Assembly (NCBI GenBank): GCA_963930655.1
Contig: OZ005611.1
Coordinates: forward strand, 3,479,501-3,543,500
DNA: 64,000 bases
Reading direction: 5' to 3'
Origin: Myrica gale
Taxonomy: Eukaryota; Streptophyta; Magnoliopsida; Fagales; Myricaceae
Each line of letters starts with the position of its first letter. Positions within the stretch are counted from its first letter, which is position 1. Positions 1 to 15,909 of this stretch are shown in pieces. The translations under genes were made by a program, and so were the position numbers. The notes under the pieces were generated by a model, which was not told the origin of the DNA, did not search any database, and worked only from the letters and a program-made list of their open reading frames with translations.

Positions 1-122
1 TGGGAAAGATATTTTCCCGGGAAAATCGTAATCCCGCTCTATTTATTCTTCGTTCCCACAGTTACTGGCATAATAGATTTATATATATTTTTTTTAAAAA
101 AGATAAAATTACAATTTGTCGT

Positions 123-132
123 ATTTATATAT
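123..132 (+). promoter_or_regulatory. Candidate TATA box of the cyclin D gene
   Basis: A tatttatata string lies about 210 bases before the cyclin start codon. A start of transcription some 30 bases downstream would give a leader of about 180 bases that includes the CA repeat and a tiny upstream ORF. Placement rests only on the motif and its distance. Confidence 0.4.
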
Positions 133-209
133 CTGGAGACAGATAGCTCATAGCCCTTCCAAGCCAAAACCGAAGTCTCTCTCACACACTCTACTCCCTG
201 TCTATCCCT

Positions 210-210
<1 letters not shown>

Positions 211-244
<34 letters not shown>
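211..244. repeat. (CA)17 microsatellite in the cyclin D leader
   Basis: A perfect CA dinucleotide run of about 34 bases, about 95 bases before the cyclin start codon and probably inside its 5' leader. Such runs vary in length between individuals. Confidence 0.9.
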
Positions 245-248
<4 letters not shown>

Positions 249-307
249 TGCCGGCGACTTCTCCGACAACTAATTCTCCGGCGATTTCTAAGAGCGAGTC
301 TTGGAAC

Positions 308-322
308 ATGGAAAGAGAATGA
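308..322 (+). other. Upstream ORF of four codons in the cyclin D leader
   Basis: An ATG at 308 opens a four-codon frame (MERE) that stops at 322, only 16 bases before the main cyclin ATG at 339. If the transcript starts near the proposed TATA box, ribosomes meet this ATG first. So short an upstream ORF would mainly affect reinitiation at the cyclin start. The sequence is seen; any effect is inferred. Confidence 0.45.
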
Positions 323-338
323 GCAGCAATTGGCGATC

Positions 339-2662
339 ATGTCTCTCTCGTGCTCCGACTGCTTCTCTGACTTGCTCTGCGGTGAAGGCTCGGGGATCCT
401 GTCTGATGAATCGCCGGAATGCTCCTCTGACATCGACTCTCGAGCTTGCAGCGAGGAATCGATAGCCGAGTTCATCGAGGACGAGAGAAACTTCGTGCCT
501 GGATTCGATTACCTGGCTAGGTTTCGCTCTCAGTCCCTCGACGCCTCCGCCAGAGAAGAATCCGTTGCATGGATTCTCAAGGTACGGTTCTGTTCGCATC
601 TAACGTAGCATGATCATAAAACTTCTTTTTTTCCTTTTATTGTTCTTAGAGGACTTCGAATTGTTGGACATTAAGTTGAACAATCTTACCGTAATGCCAC
701 CCAGGCATGTTCGTTTACGTAGTTGGCGAATCGCGCCGATGGTTATTTTACAACTCCCACTGGAGGCGCAGATCTGAGTCGATCAGCTCAGCGCCGCCAT
801 CCGATACAGGCGCATTTTAGCAAAATTTTGCTAACATACACTGGAACACCAAAAACGCTTGAAAGTACATTCGATTCATGACCGCTGGGTTTTGCAGGTT
901 CAAGCTTATTATGGTTTTCAGCCACTGACGGCGTACCTCTCCGTCAACTACTTGGATCGGTTTCTTTACTCTCGCCGCTTGCCGGTAAGCTCCCGTGAAC
1001 GTCAAGTTAAGTACAGTGCGGATAACCCGAGGCGTTAGGATTAATACACTGAGATTCGGGTAATAACTATCTTTTTCACTACTCTATGACTATAATGTGG
1101 TAGTAATTACGGTTGACTTTTCAACCATGAAAAGGAGCTGATATGAGTACGCGCGTAACTTTGAGTTAGATTGTCTACGACTACTTATGCAGTAGATGTG
1201 CACGTACGTACGTAACTCTCAGTCTTCTGGGTAATTGGTAAAGAAAAGATTATGATCCTAAATAAAGTATATATATTTGTGTGTGTGAAAGTCCGAACGA
1301 TTTCTAATACATAATCATTTGTTACACTTGACTTTGGGGATAAGTACAGTATAAAGTACACTTTGCTACTTGCGTCGATCGACGCTTTTACTAAACTTTT
1401 TATTTATTTTATTTATTTATAGACGTATTGTTATCCCAGTGCGTGCACTACTCGTTGGTATTTGTGTGCCACAAAATGATTAGGCATCGACAGGACATAA
1501 CACAACAAACACAGGAGCCATAAACCTTATAATTGTGACCATCATTGTTGATCATGATCATGTTCTTTTAGTATCCATATGAAATTCTCCGGTTTTTGTT
1601 CTTTAGTTGATTTTTTGTTTTTGTTCTTTTCAACTATTTCAGCTAACAAATGGATGGCCATTGCAACTATTATCTGTGGCTTGCTTGTCTTTAGCCGCTA
1701 AAATGGAGGAACCTCTTGTTCCTTCACTGTTGGATATTCAGGTATGTGACTCATTAAACCTGCACTAATTCTTCATTTCTTCTGATCCCTCTTCTTATAG
1801 TGTCTGCGCCCATGTTGTTCAATTTGGCTTGTCAACATTGAACTAATTCGACACAATGCATTTTATATAGGTTGAAGGTGCAAAATACATTTTTGAACCT
1901 AGAACGATCCTAAGGATGGAGCTCCTGGTTCTTAGCGTTTTGGATTGGAGGCTACGATCTATCACGCCGTTCAGCTTCATCTATTACTTTGCATGCAAGC
2001 TTGATTCGACAGGAACTAATTATGCTGGGTTTTTAGTTTCACGGGCGACTGAGATTATTTTATCCAATATACAAGGTAATACGGATATTACTTGCATACA
2101 CATATGTACATATACCGTATAGCTACAAAAAAAATCAAGTTTTGGTACATCAATGTTTGTTAGGAACAAAAGGCATTCTGTATAACGAAAATTGAAAGAA
2201 TACTTTTTCTGTTTACGATGTCCACAGAGGCTAGCTTTCTTGAATACAGGCCATCTTGCATTGCTGCCGCAGCCATACTTTGTGCAGCAAGCGAAATTCC
2301 CAATCTCTCTCTTGTTAATCCTGAGCATGCCGAATCATGGTGTGATGGACTACAGAAAGTAAGCATGTGATTGTGGTATACGATAATTGACAACATTGAT
2401 CTTTTGAGCTCGAACTTGTTTGCCAATTCAAAATACCGATTTTTTGCAGGAGAAAATCATTGGCTGCTACAGGTTAATGCAAGAATTTGTGATTGACAAT
2501 ACCAGGAGAAAGCCCTCAAAAATCTTGCCACAGCTTCGAGTCACAATTCGGGCCAGGGTGAGGTCCAGTGGCTCATCGTCATCATCCGCATCATCATCGA
2601 ATAAAAGGAGAAAATTAAGTAACTGCTTGTGGGAGGATGACGACAAAGGAAACTCCGAGTAA
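339..2662 (+). CDS. CYCD1;1: D-type cyclin, CYCD1;1-like
   Basis: Regulatory subunit of the G1 cyclin-dependent kinase that phosphorylates retinoblastoma-related protein; nuclear. Exons 339-581, 898-984, 1643-1741, 1871-2075, 2228-2358 and 2450-2662 all have GT-AG borders and keep one frame, giving 325 residues against about 339 in Arabidopsis CYCD1;1. The Rb-binding LxCxE motif is L12-L-C-G-E16. The N-terminal cyclin box (about residues 50-180) holds the YLDRFL core at 99-104 and an AAKMEE segment; the C-terminal cyclin fold follows (about 182-285). The tail is serine-rich, then basic (NKRRKLS), a possible nuclear signal. The ATG at 339 gives the expected [14 protein letters not shown] start; nothing cyclin-like precedes it. 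CYCD1 is favoured over other D classes by the N-terminus and by the segment [13 protein letters not shown]. The gene appears intact. Confidence 0.95.
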
Positions 2663-5600
2663 GAGTTAGAGAAACGGAAAAAAAGGAGAGAAAAAAGAAA
2701 GAAATAAAGAAAGCAAAGGGGAGGGGCGGAGGGGTCCAAGTTATCTATAATCCTCTTTAATTTTTTTGGAGGGGTTTGGTATCAAATTGACTGAAGAGAG
2801 GGTGTAGATTATAGTATTTATAATGTATGTATCAGAGTTTGGTGAGTTTGGAGATATATTAATTTTTTCTTGGTGGGCATTGCCATTCATTAATGGCTTT
2901 GCAGATTCCCAAGGGAGGGGGATTTTCTTACATAATATATTTTGCTTACAAGAAAGTGAGGAAAGTGAGAGAGAGAGATATATGTTCAATAGTGGAGTAC
3001 TACTGATGGAGTGTGAAAGAAGTGGGAGGTTGAATTCAAAGGGGGCATTGATTATTGAATGAAAGGAAGAGGGTGGGGGCCATGTTCATAGGGTTGGGAA
3101 AAGAGGGAGGGGGAGGAATTCAAGGTTGGGCAAAATAAGGTGATTGGAGTTTGAAGTTTGCGCTGTTTATGGCATTTACAAGTCAAGCTTCTCATCTAGC
3201 CACATCATTGCTTCAACTGCTGCGTCTTTTCAGGATAGGCTCCATTCTCGTATAAAAAACTTTGTTTTTGTTTTCCGAGTGCTATGTGTCACACGCTTTA
3301 GTGTTGCGTTGGCACAAGTGTGTATGATTGCTTTTTTGGCGGGTTCTGTTTTCTTTTTTTCCCCTATCGATCGGCCTTGAGCTTGAGCTCGGCCTAGCCT
3401 TACTGAACTCTTCGAGAGCGGTTCGCGCGTGTGTTGGTTTCACGTGTTTACACTCTGTTTTTTTGTTTTTGTTTTGTAAAATCTTTTATCTGCTGTATTG
3501 TTCTTTTGTTAGAGGAGAAACCTCTCATAATTTCATGGCCCGAGTTCGGCCTAACATATATACAAAAGGTCTTTGGGGCCTTTCATGCTTGCTGTGTTTG
3601 ATCCATTAATATAATAATCTTAAATATATTTCTTCTTCGCCCCCCCTTCTCGTTCCTCTTTCTCTGTGCATGGCACGTGATTGACGATTGAAGACTTTGT
3701 AGCTTTGCCGTTTGTTTGTTTTTACTGTGTCCAACAACTTTTCAAGAACCACACTGGAATTTTTTGGGCATAGCTGATCAGTGAACTGATGAGACTGCTG
3801 TATGGACCCGCCAGCAATAAAGTCGATTCAGTCAGTGACTGGCTCCTTGGCCGATGCCCTCTCGTGACCCAGTCATGGCTTCTAGCGGTGTATCATTCCC
3901 CATAGATGGCAGAAAAATCTTCCTCACAGCTCACCCCTAATACATATTCTGTCATATAAAGTTTCACTTCAGCATAGTGCCAGTGTAAACGATCCACTTC
4001 TGCAAATTCCCTGCAACACGGGTTTCCCTAAACCAAAGAGAAATCGATCTATTTTCATGTAATTTAGATCACTTCAAGTTCTATGGAGAAACACTGGAAG
4101 TGGGTACAATTTATAATATCCTTCATTAGGAATTTAGGATGACTGATCTAAGAAGCCGATAAACACTGGAAGTGGGGTACAATGATATATACTGGTGTAA
4201 AGCCAAGTACCGCCTGAAAAGCATCTTTAAACTACGGTTTCTGCGGTACAAATGGGAAGACTAGTACGGCAAAGAAGTTGTCATTTAGCCCCAGATCCCC
4301 GACATATATACTGTTTCTTATTTTTGCACGTAGTAACTTATTACCTATAAAGATCAAATGGCCCATCAAATGGAGCGTAAAAAGGTCACCATGCATTCTT
4401 TAGGGCATTTGTCATGCAATCCTATCACCTTCCATGGGTGATGACAAGTAGCACCAGCGACGAAGCATCCTCCATCACATCCCCATTATCTTACTCTAGC
4501 ACATGAAATTGTACGTGCCCACTGATTCAATGGACCACGGCGGTTAAAAATTATAAGCAACTTGGTGACAATTTTCTGTCAGCACATTTTCCTCCGGTTT
4601 CTCTTGGAGGGTTGCGTTGTATATATGTATAATGCAAGCAATCTCCTCGGAACAGGGACAATTATTAGGACCACCTGATTGACGGAAATATTTTGCTGGC
4701 GCATATATATAGTGATGAACATGTACACTAGCTCACTTTACTTAACCATTTGTGTAGAGCTTTAATTAGCTTGTTTCGAGCAATGTGGATCCCATTGTCC
4801 ACCTTGTCGGAATCCACTTTGTTAATTCAATATTATGAATGGCTACGTTATAAGACTGCAGCCTACAGTACTCGAGTTAATCTAATGCATGTGGCATTTC
4901 CCCATTAGGCCAGCTCGGTGGGAGGCATCAGGCATCAAGCTTTGGACCAGCATATGGCCAATCAGACCCACCTTCTTTCCCCTTAAAAAGGTCCCCATTA
5001 AACAAAACATGGATCCGGTTTGGTGATGATCAACCACTCGATAATTAAATAGCCAATTCACAATAGCTCACCTCTTGGTTGGGTAAATGACGAAAGCTTG
5101 GTAGTAGGAGTATAAATTAGCTCGACTGAAATAAAACGGATGAATGGGACAGATCTTATAAGGACAATTCGTGGAATGCAATGACATTTCTCATAAACAA
5201 TTAATCGTCAAAGCCAAGTTGGTCGGATGTTATTGATCATGTTACCTCTTGGTGCAAAGAACTAAGAACTTTTCAGATACTATCATCTTAATATGAAAGA
5301 CTCAGCAGCGATTATACTAACAGATTGACGTTCATATGATTTTGTTTGTTATATATTGAGGAGATCAGATGAGAATCCCAACACTTCTGTTGTTTTCAAA
5401 TTTAATGACAGGAATTTTGACATATAATTAACAATTCAACACTTTCAGATAATCAGGAAAAATACTCAGGTTATAAATATTCAAAGATAAAAAAATAATC
5501 CAGTTCGCATTTCATTCTGCTAAACATGCTAATTAGGTTAGATATATTTAAGTTAGAAGGGCTATATATATATATAGACTGATGTATCATAATCCTTCAT

Positions 5601-8600
5601 TGAATTCGAAACAAAATTTGGGACTTAAAGAAATCCTTTGGGGGTAAACACAGGCAGAGGCAAGGGAGGGCGAATAGGGGTCACCACCCCGATTGGCTCC
5701 CCTCAAAAAAAATTTTACACCTAATTTTTTTTTACGAGGCCCGCCCCCTTGACCCATTGAAAAATCAGCCCGCCCCACAAGAATATGCTTGTGTTTCATC
5801 AACCAAAATGCTTATGAAAATGTTTCACTTATATATTCATTTGTAAATATGCTTGTTAAAATGTTGAAAATGTTTCATTTATGTGTTCTTTTTTACTAAG
5901 AATATATATAAATTAGTTGCTGCTTCATTGATGTCTTAAACAACAAGAATTTTTAGTCTTTAAATTTTTATATTTTAATTTTTAAGCATTTTTTTGCGAT
6001 ACATGATAATTTTATTTTTCATTTTTTTTAGAGTTTGTCCCTTTGATTTCATTCCTGACTCCGCCCTCGACTAAAATTTCCAAAACATTCAAAGTATCAA
6101 ACTCGATCCAATACAAGATGCACATGTTTTATCGGCCGTGACCGTGAGACGTGTAAGTCATTTAAGATACTTGCACTCAAATTATGCGCAAATTACGGAT
6201 CATTAATCGTGGTGATGTCATGACATCTCATTCATGGATACAAAAAGGCATGGAACCTATGAGATCATCGATTTAATTGTCAGCTGTTGGTTCCCACCAT
6301 TATCCTCCTATTATGAAGGCCAAATAATACCATGTGAGAATTTGTGTTGTTAACTATGATTAAACAGTAACTATACATAGATTATGGCATGCATATATAT
6401 ATATATATATATATAGGAATTAAGCAGTTCTGACTACTGCTACTGACTATCACGTACTGTCGGTTAAAATATATTTTAGTCGAACAATAGCATAAAATGC
6501 AAACCTCAAATCACAAGGAGATCACTGGGCAAGTACTGCTACTTTATTTGACCTGATCTCAAGCGAAAGATATTACCCAATTTACCCTGAAAAATAAAAC
6601 AGTTCCGGTCGACATATTTCCTTTTCTATAAGTAAATAGGCATCTGAAGTGAGGAATCCTAAGTATAAACCCAAAGACAAAACTCTTTATCCCTCCCACT
6701 GGAAAAGATAGGAGTTAAAGTGTGTAGGGATATTAGTTGCAGAATACGGCTCTTTATCCTGTCTTTTTCTTGGGGAATTTTCGACTTTAGATGACGATGA
6801 CAAAGATAGAGGACCCCTATAATTCAGCTTTTAAAGATGATTTCGGGTTGTAAAACCATGTTCGTGGGGTTGCTGCAAAAGTCCATAGGCCCCTTGGACT
6901 AAAGGGCTCAAAAGCTAGAATCATTCTGAATCCCCAGATACGATTTTCTGATTTTATGCTGAATGCAAGACAGCACCATTCTCAACTCTCAAGTTCATGG
7001 GGTACTCAATGTCCACATCCCGATTCAATTTCTCTGAAAAAGAAAAAGCAAAAAAAAAAGCAAAAGGAAAAGCAACGTCTGAAAAAGAAAATTTGGATCA
7101 TATAATAATACACGCACCCTTTTACCTGAAACCTAAATATACTTTGTCTCTTTAGTATTTGATCCCTGACAGGTGCAGAGATTCATTTTTTCCATGCATT
7201 TATGGAAGGCTTATTACTCAATAACATGCATGGTCGTTTCTCACAGCATGATATCCACAAATCTCCCTAATTTGTGCTTTCTTACATACAGTTATGTTGC
7301 TACATGTAACATACGTCCATTGTTTCATAATTGACTAGTTGTCTGTCTTTGTATATAGTGCTTCACGATTGTCGTCTCTCTTTTTCTTTTTCCAGAACGT
7401 GGTACGTAGTGTAGGGGCTAATATAAAAAAAAAAGGTCATCTTTCGCAGGGGGAGCCCAAATTTTGGCTTTTCCAACTCACGTTAGCTCTTTGGATACCA
7501 TGAAAAGAGGTTGAAAGAGCTAGGATATAGGGGGTGGCTACTCTTGAGGGAGCGTGGAGGTCGTGGTGCCCTTTTCTGCTTTGTGATAGTGCCTGGACCT
7601 CCATTTGGAAGAGTGGAGAGAAAAGAGTCATCTGCTCAATCATCAAGAATGAGAACACCACCTCCCTATTTGATGTATCCATCACACACACATATATAGA
7701 GAGAGATTTCCATTTACATGGTTTAAATTTGTTCAGTAATTCACTTATAAGCAGTACTTGAAAAATTAGTCTGATAGCTGGAAATTCGTGAAACACATTT
7801 GCTATATAGTAACCCATTCATGCCAAGTTAACAGTGAGAATGCAATACGTAAATGTAGAGAAAAGCAACATGGGTAAAAGAAGAAATATAAAATTACAAC
7901 AAAAGAGAAGTAAAAAAAAAAACCAAACCTAAATTTACTAGGTAGATCGTATGGATCCAAATGGATGAGTGGAATTAAAATCTGACTCAATTCTGTGTCT
8001 GATCTTTTGTCACGTCAATTAATAAAGAGAATACGATCCAACCCGACATGCAACCCAATTTCAGTAATTAATTAAGATGACATGTCCTGATGATGTTAGA
8101 TATGTTAAAATTTAATTCTAGTCATCCACCTTGACGCATCCAAATTCAACCCATGTAGTTTAAATTCGTTTAGGATCTTACCTACCAACCCCGTGTTCGA
8201 TGTGGAGGTGAAAAGAAAAGGTGGGAAGTGGGATGAATGTGGAAAGAGATGGCTGTTTAGACTTTAGCCAAAAGGCTTTGTACCCCAAATACAATATCGC
8301 GGAAAAGAAAAACAGGATGTTGGGGAAAGTTCGGCTTAAAAATATGCTTTGAGAAGACAGATTCCCGAGTAAAGGAGATCGTTTTTAATAGAAAATGACC
8401 TGATCTATATTAGTCATTCTATAAAGAAGAAAAGAAAAATAAATACCATAACCTTCAAACAGTAGTCTCCCTCGCCCTTTATTCCTCCCTACTAAAGTCA
8501 CGCATTCAGGAAAAAGTAATGCAAGGCTTCACGTACGTACGCTGTGTTTCATATATTATTGTTTATTTGAGCAGAACTATATTGGTTCACCCATATCTAG

Positions 8601-9558
8601 AATCTCTTTTTCCCTAGATCATGACCTCACACGTGCGATTCAAAAATATTGTACATAAGATGGAGAGATGGGTATAATTAAATAATATTTAATCATTGAT
8701 GATCTAGTGCCTTCCACATCAATATCCCTGGACGGAAAATGAAAACTCTTCCAAATTGGCAAGGGGAGAAGTTGGTAAAGTGTACATGCGCAGTGATCAA
8801 CGATCTCTAATTGATACTTGACCAATCGATAACTAGGTGTCACCTTTTCGAGTAATTAGTTCCTCTAGTGGCCGTACTGAAGAGTGTACGTAGATCACAA
8901 CAGCATGCCATGCTCCGCCAATGAATGACAAACGTTAGGGAATTTGCAGGATCCATACAAGATATCTTGTGGTTAGGCAATTCCCATCCCTTTGGGTACA
9001 CATAACCCAAAACAGACAAAGAAAGACAATGAAAAAAAGGTTCTAGCTAAGCTAGCTGCTACGATTAATTTTGGGCTGAATGTCTGGAGATCATCTAATG
9101 GACACTAGCTAGCATTCACATGGTCGGTTCCAAATATCCCCTCAAGTCAAATTTAGTAGATAGTACCTGACATGTATGGCAGCCAAACAAGACCAAGCCC
9201 TTTTACTTCTTTTCAAGCCCCGGCCGAAAGGTCAATAGCTCAGGAAAAACAAGGTCCCAAATACTATTTGCCAATTCAAACCCAAACACTCGACCTCGGG
9301 TCTCTCTCAAGCTCAATCTTTTTTTTTTTATTATTGTAGGGGAAAACAAACCAATTATTGTTTGGGGCGCGACTTGGGCTCGAGCCCATCCATAGCCATC
9401 TAGGGCTGAGCTTACTCACATAGAGGCCGAAAGTTTTCGAGTCGGACATTGGAACAAAAACTCTAAAGCGAACCTAATATTGTGCTAGCCCACTCGGTCC
9501 AAGATTGGAACAACTTTAAAGAAAAAGGACCACTCCACTATCTAATATCTATTAGATA
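2663..9558. other. Gene-poor intergenic stretch after cyclin D
   Basis: About 6.9 kb with no recognisable coding gene. The first few hundred bases after 2662 are purine-rich and are probably the cyclin 3' UTR. Short AT microsatellites occur near 5565-5575 and 6395-6413. A GC-richer patch at about 5630-5790 looks like a decayed transposon fragment but I could not assign it. Short open frames here (for example 7437-7817 on the minus strand) have no recognisable domain. Confidence 0.6.
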
Positions 9559-9562
9559 TTTA

Positions 9563-9761
9563 GGTTGCGTTTGCGTTTTAAAATTTTATATTCTTTAAAA
9601 TTTTAACACAATTAAATATTATAATATAATATATTTCTCCCCCATCAAATCATTACTTTTCACTATAAAAAATATAAAAAATTGCATATTTCTTCATTTT
9701 TTCACTAAACCCAATACCTAAAATTTTAACAACACTGAAATTTTACTTCACAAACCCACCC
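9563..9761. mobile_element. Tourist-like MITE, copy 1 (199 bp)
   Basis: A 199-bp AT-rich element flanked by TTA on both sides (9560-9562 and 9762-9764). Its ends are imperfect inverted repeats of the form GGxTGxGTTTG. The interior has several aaaatttta motifs and a ttttcactaaac block. The same structure recurs at 28382, 34545 and 59343, and in decayed form at 11334. A TTA target duplication and GG-start ends fit non-autonomous PIF/Harbinger elements. Confidence 0.75.
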
Positions 9762-10303
9762 TTAGAACAGTCCCTAAACAAAGAGTTATTCTTTGTTGCA
9801 ACATGATGCTACAATATTAAGATGACACAATGTCTAACCAACTTTTTGGGGTAAGAAATATCTTTCAATCAATTTGAGAGGAATTTAAGTATAATAAAAA
9901 TTAAATTAAATAGACTAATTTTTTTATAAATTATCTAATGATCAACCTAATTAACTTCCTGAATTGTTTAAAAAAAGGGCACCGCTTTAAGAAAATTATT
10001 TGATATTTGAACATTCACTTCCTTTCACAAATGATTAGATTCCAATCACATTTACATTCCATCTAGCGTGAGACAGTAAGATAGATACACAAATCGTTAA
10101 AAAGGAGTCGGTGCACACTGCACAAGATAATAAAAAAGTGTTTGTCGTTTTGTGGCACGTGTGGTAAGAACACCAGACAGCGGCTCGTAGATTTCCATGC
10201 AACCAGCAATAATTTGGCTTTAATTTAGTCTAGTGGGTAGAGCCCTAAGAGTTATCTCGGGGAATGGGGCTACTCCGGTTGTCCTTATTCTCTCTGTCAC
10301 AAG

Positions 10304-10665
10304 TAGGGCGGTCCATTGACCGGTTTTGTCCGGTTCGGTCCTGTTCGGCCGATTAAATCGGTCATTTTGTGGAATGTGTATCGATCCGGTCATTCTTTCG
10401 ATCCGATCTGGGTCGGGTTGGGCTATGTCATTTTAGGTCGCTTTTAGGTTGGATCATGTCATTTTAGGGTTGAGTCATGTCATTTCGGCCCAATTTACCT
10501 GTTTGGGTCGGTTTGGAAAGATATACTCTGATCCGGTCCCGAGTTTTTATGAGGGTAACCCAGAACCGGACCGGAGTACACCGGTTTCCTGGCCCAATCA
10601 ACCCGATTTCAAAAAAAGCCTAGGTCCGGTCCGGCCCGGGTTGGCCGGTATTTTGGACAGCCCTA
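10304..10665. mobile_element. hAT-type non-autonomous element (362 bp) with 8-bp TSD
   Basis: The element begins TAGGGCGGTCCA and ends TGGACAGCCCTA, a near-perfect inverted pair. It is flanked by the identical octamer gtcacaag at 10296-10303 and 10666-10673. An 8-bp target duplication and TAGGG ends are typical of hAT transposons. The interior is rich in CCGG, with many ccggt/ggtccgg repeats in both orientations, and has no transposase frame. The 79-codon frame inside is not a gene. Confidence 0.85.
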
Positions 10666-11033
10666 GTCACAAGGGACGTCCAATTTAATATATATGTAAG
10701 TAAATTTTAATGAGTATTAAAACTATACCCTTTATCCACACAATTTAATATATATATATAGGTAAATTTTAAGTAGTATTAAATATACACCCTTTTTTCA
10801 CGAAATTTCAAATGCGACGTCGTAACATTAGTATGGCTGAATCAAATCGGCCACATTTCTTGTAAAGAGATTCTCTTGTGACTGGAAAGCAGGGCGCTGC
10901 TTGGCTGCTTGCGAATGGGACGCCACATATGCCCCTTGTTTTATTAGTAATCTTGGACGGCGAACAAATCCCATAAGCTTTTCGGCTGGTGGGGCTCTTT
11001 TGTTTTATCCAAGTTCTCGTTCACGGTCCACTA

Positions 11034-11214
11034 GGGGCTGTTCGTTTATCAAAGTATTCTGATTTTTTTATTTTTACAACGTAAAAATTTTATAACTAAA
11101 TATCATTTTTAACCTCTCATAAAAATAACTACAACACGCATACCAATAAAGTTAACCTCACCTAAAAATTCTCAAAACACAAAAAATCCTCACAATACTC
11201 CCAACCGAACACCC
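11034..11214. mobile_element. Small TIR element (181 bp), probable CTA target duplication
   Basis: The ends ggggctgttcg and cgaacaccc are imperfect inverted repeats, flanked by cta at 11031-11033 and 11215-11217. Size, AT-rich interior and a three-base TNA duplication suggest another PIF/Harbinger-type MITE, of a different family from the copy at 9563. The flanks read CTAG...CTAG, so the exact ends are ambiguous by a base. Confidence 0.55.
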
Positions 11215-11333
11215 CTAGATAAAAAGCTTCGTTGTCAATTTCAAAGGCCGCCAACCGACGCCCACCCCGGGGAACATTTTTTCTAGCTAGACTTGGGTTG
11301 TTACGGTAACTCCAACAAAGTTATTTAATTTAA

Positions 11334-11527
11334 AGTTGTGTTTGAATGTTAAAATTATAGGGAGATTAAAATTTTAAGGTATTGAATTTGATGAAAAAGT
11401 GAAGAGATAGATGATTTTTAATATTTATTATAATAAAAAATAATAATTTGACGGGAAAAGAAAAATTATATTTTAATTTTTTTATTGTGTTAAAATTTTA
11501 GGAAAGGTAAAATTTTTTATGAGATAA
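11334..11527. mobile_element. Decayed Tourist-like MITE, opposite orientation
   Basis: This stretch matches the copy at 59343 almost block for block: gttgtgtttgaatgttaaaa, a ttgaatttgatgaaaaagtg block, gaagagatagatgat, and attgtgttaaaattttagg. The right terminus is missing or altered, and no clear TTA duplication is visible, so it is an old truncated copy. Confidence 0.5.
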
Positions 11528-12333
11528 GGTGCCAAATATTTACCATTTCAGAAGATTGGTAAATATTGGTGAGATAATATTTTGTAAACAAAAATTTCAA
11601 AAAAGATTTAAATCTTTTTGTGCCAACTGGGCATGTTTGAGACCCCAAATATTTGAGGTCTCAACAAATCGGACAAACCAAACAAATTCCAAAATTTTTA
11701 ACTTTTACACCTACACACTTCACCTTTCACAAACCCTAATAAATCTCAATAAAGTAAAGATTCCTAAAATTTCAGGAATATTTCCTAAAATTTTGGCAAA
11801 CAAACATCCCCTAAACATAGCACTTCTCTAGAAGTTCTTATCAGATACAATCTGATCTGTTTTTACTTATTATGTCTCAAATTTATAGATTTACAAATAA
11901 ATTCGGAAAATAAGTTTAAAATTCGTATTCTTAAAACATTTTTCCAAAAAGAGAAAACTTTTAAGTATTCTTTTAAAGTTTGAACACATGGAGCCTGTTG
12001 GTCCCACTGTATCGAAAAGAAAATAGAAACGTGGCGGGGAAAGCAAGGATGGCAATGATGCAAAATCTATATCAAAACGAGGACTATAATTGAGAGTTCA
12101 ATGATTTTACGTTATACCCGATATGAAAAAGAAAAAGAAAAAGAAAATTAAAAGAAAAGGCCACGTAATAGATAAACTATAATAACGTTGTTTCGTAATT
12201 ATTTAGATTTAACTTTTATCACAGGGACAATCGGAAAAGGCATCGACACACAATCAGATGCGTCCTTCCTAAGCGGATTCTTTTCTGTGCCAAATATTCC
12301 TTTTAATTTTCTTTTTTCTCCTTCTCCCGCTTT

Positions 12334-12340
12334 CTATAAA
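12334..12340 (+). promoter_or_regulatory. TATA box of the spermidine synthase gene
   Basis: The heptamer ctataaa lies about 93 bases before the start codon at 12433, after a pyrimidine-rich stretch. Transcription would begin near 12365, giving a leader of about 70 bases. Confidence 0.6.
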
Positions 12341-12432
12341 TTGGAGGAAGACCAATATTGTGTGGCGTCTCTCAAGGAGAAAGCGGTCGTTCTTCTCTAG
12401 GCAGTTTTTGGGGTTTTAGCGAGAAGGAAGAT

Positions 12433-15909
<3,477 letters not shown>

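Noticed and set aside
191..608. Long minus-strand frames opposite the first cyclin exon
   Set aside because: They mirror the coding exon and the CA repeat; the cyclin reading on the plus strand explains the sequence.
5587..5802. Frame in a GC-richer patch
   Set aside because: Looks like transposon debris with poly-T runs; no domain could be identified.
7437..7817. 126-codon minus-strand frame in the intergenic stretch
   Set aside because: No recognisable domain, no supporting splice context, and residue composition is as expected for chance.
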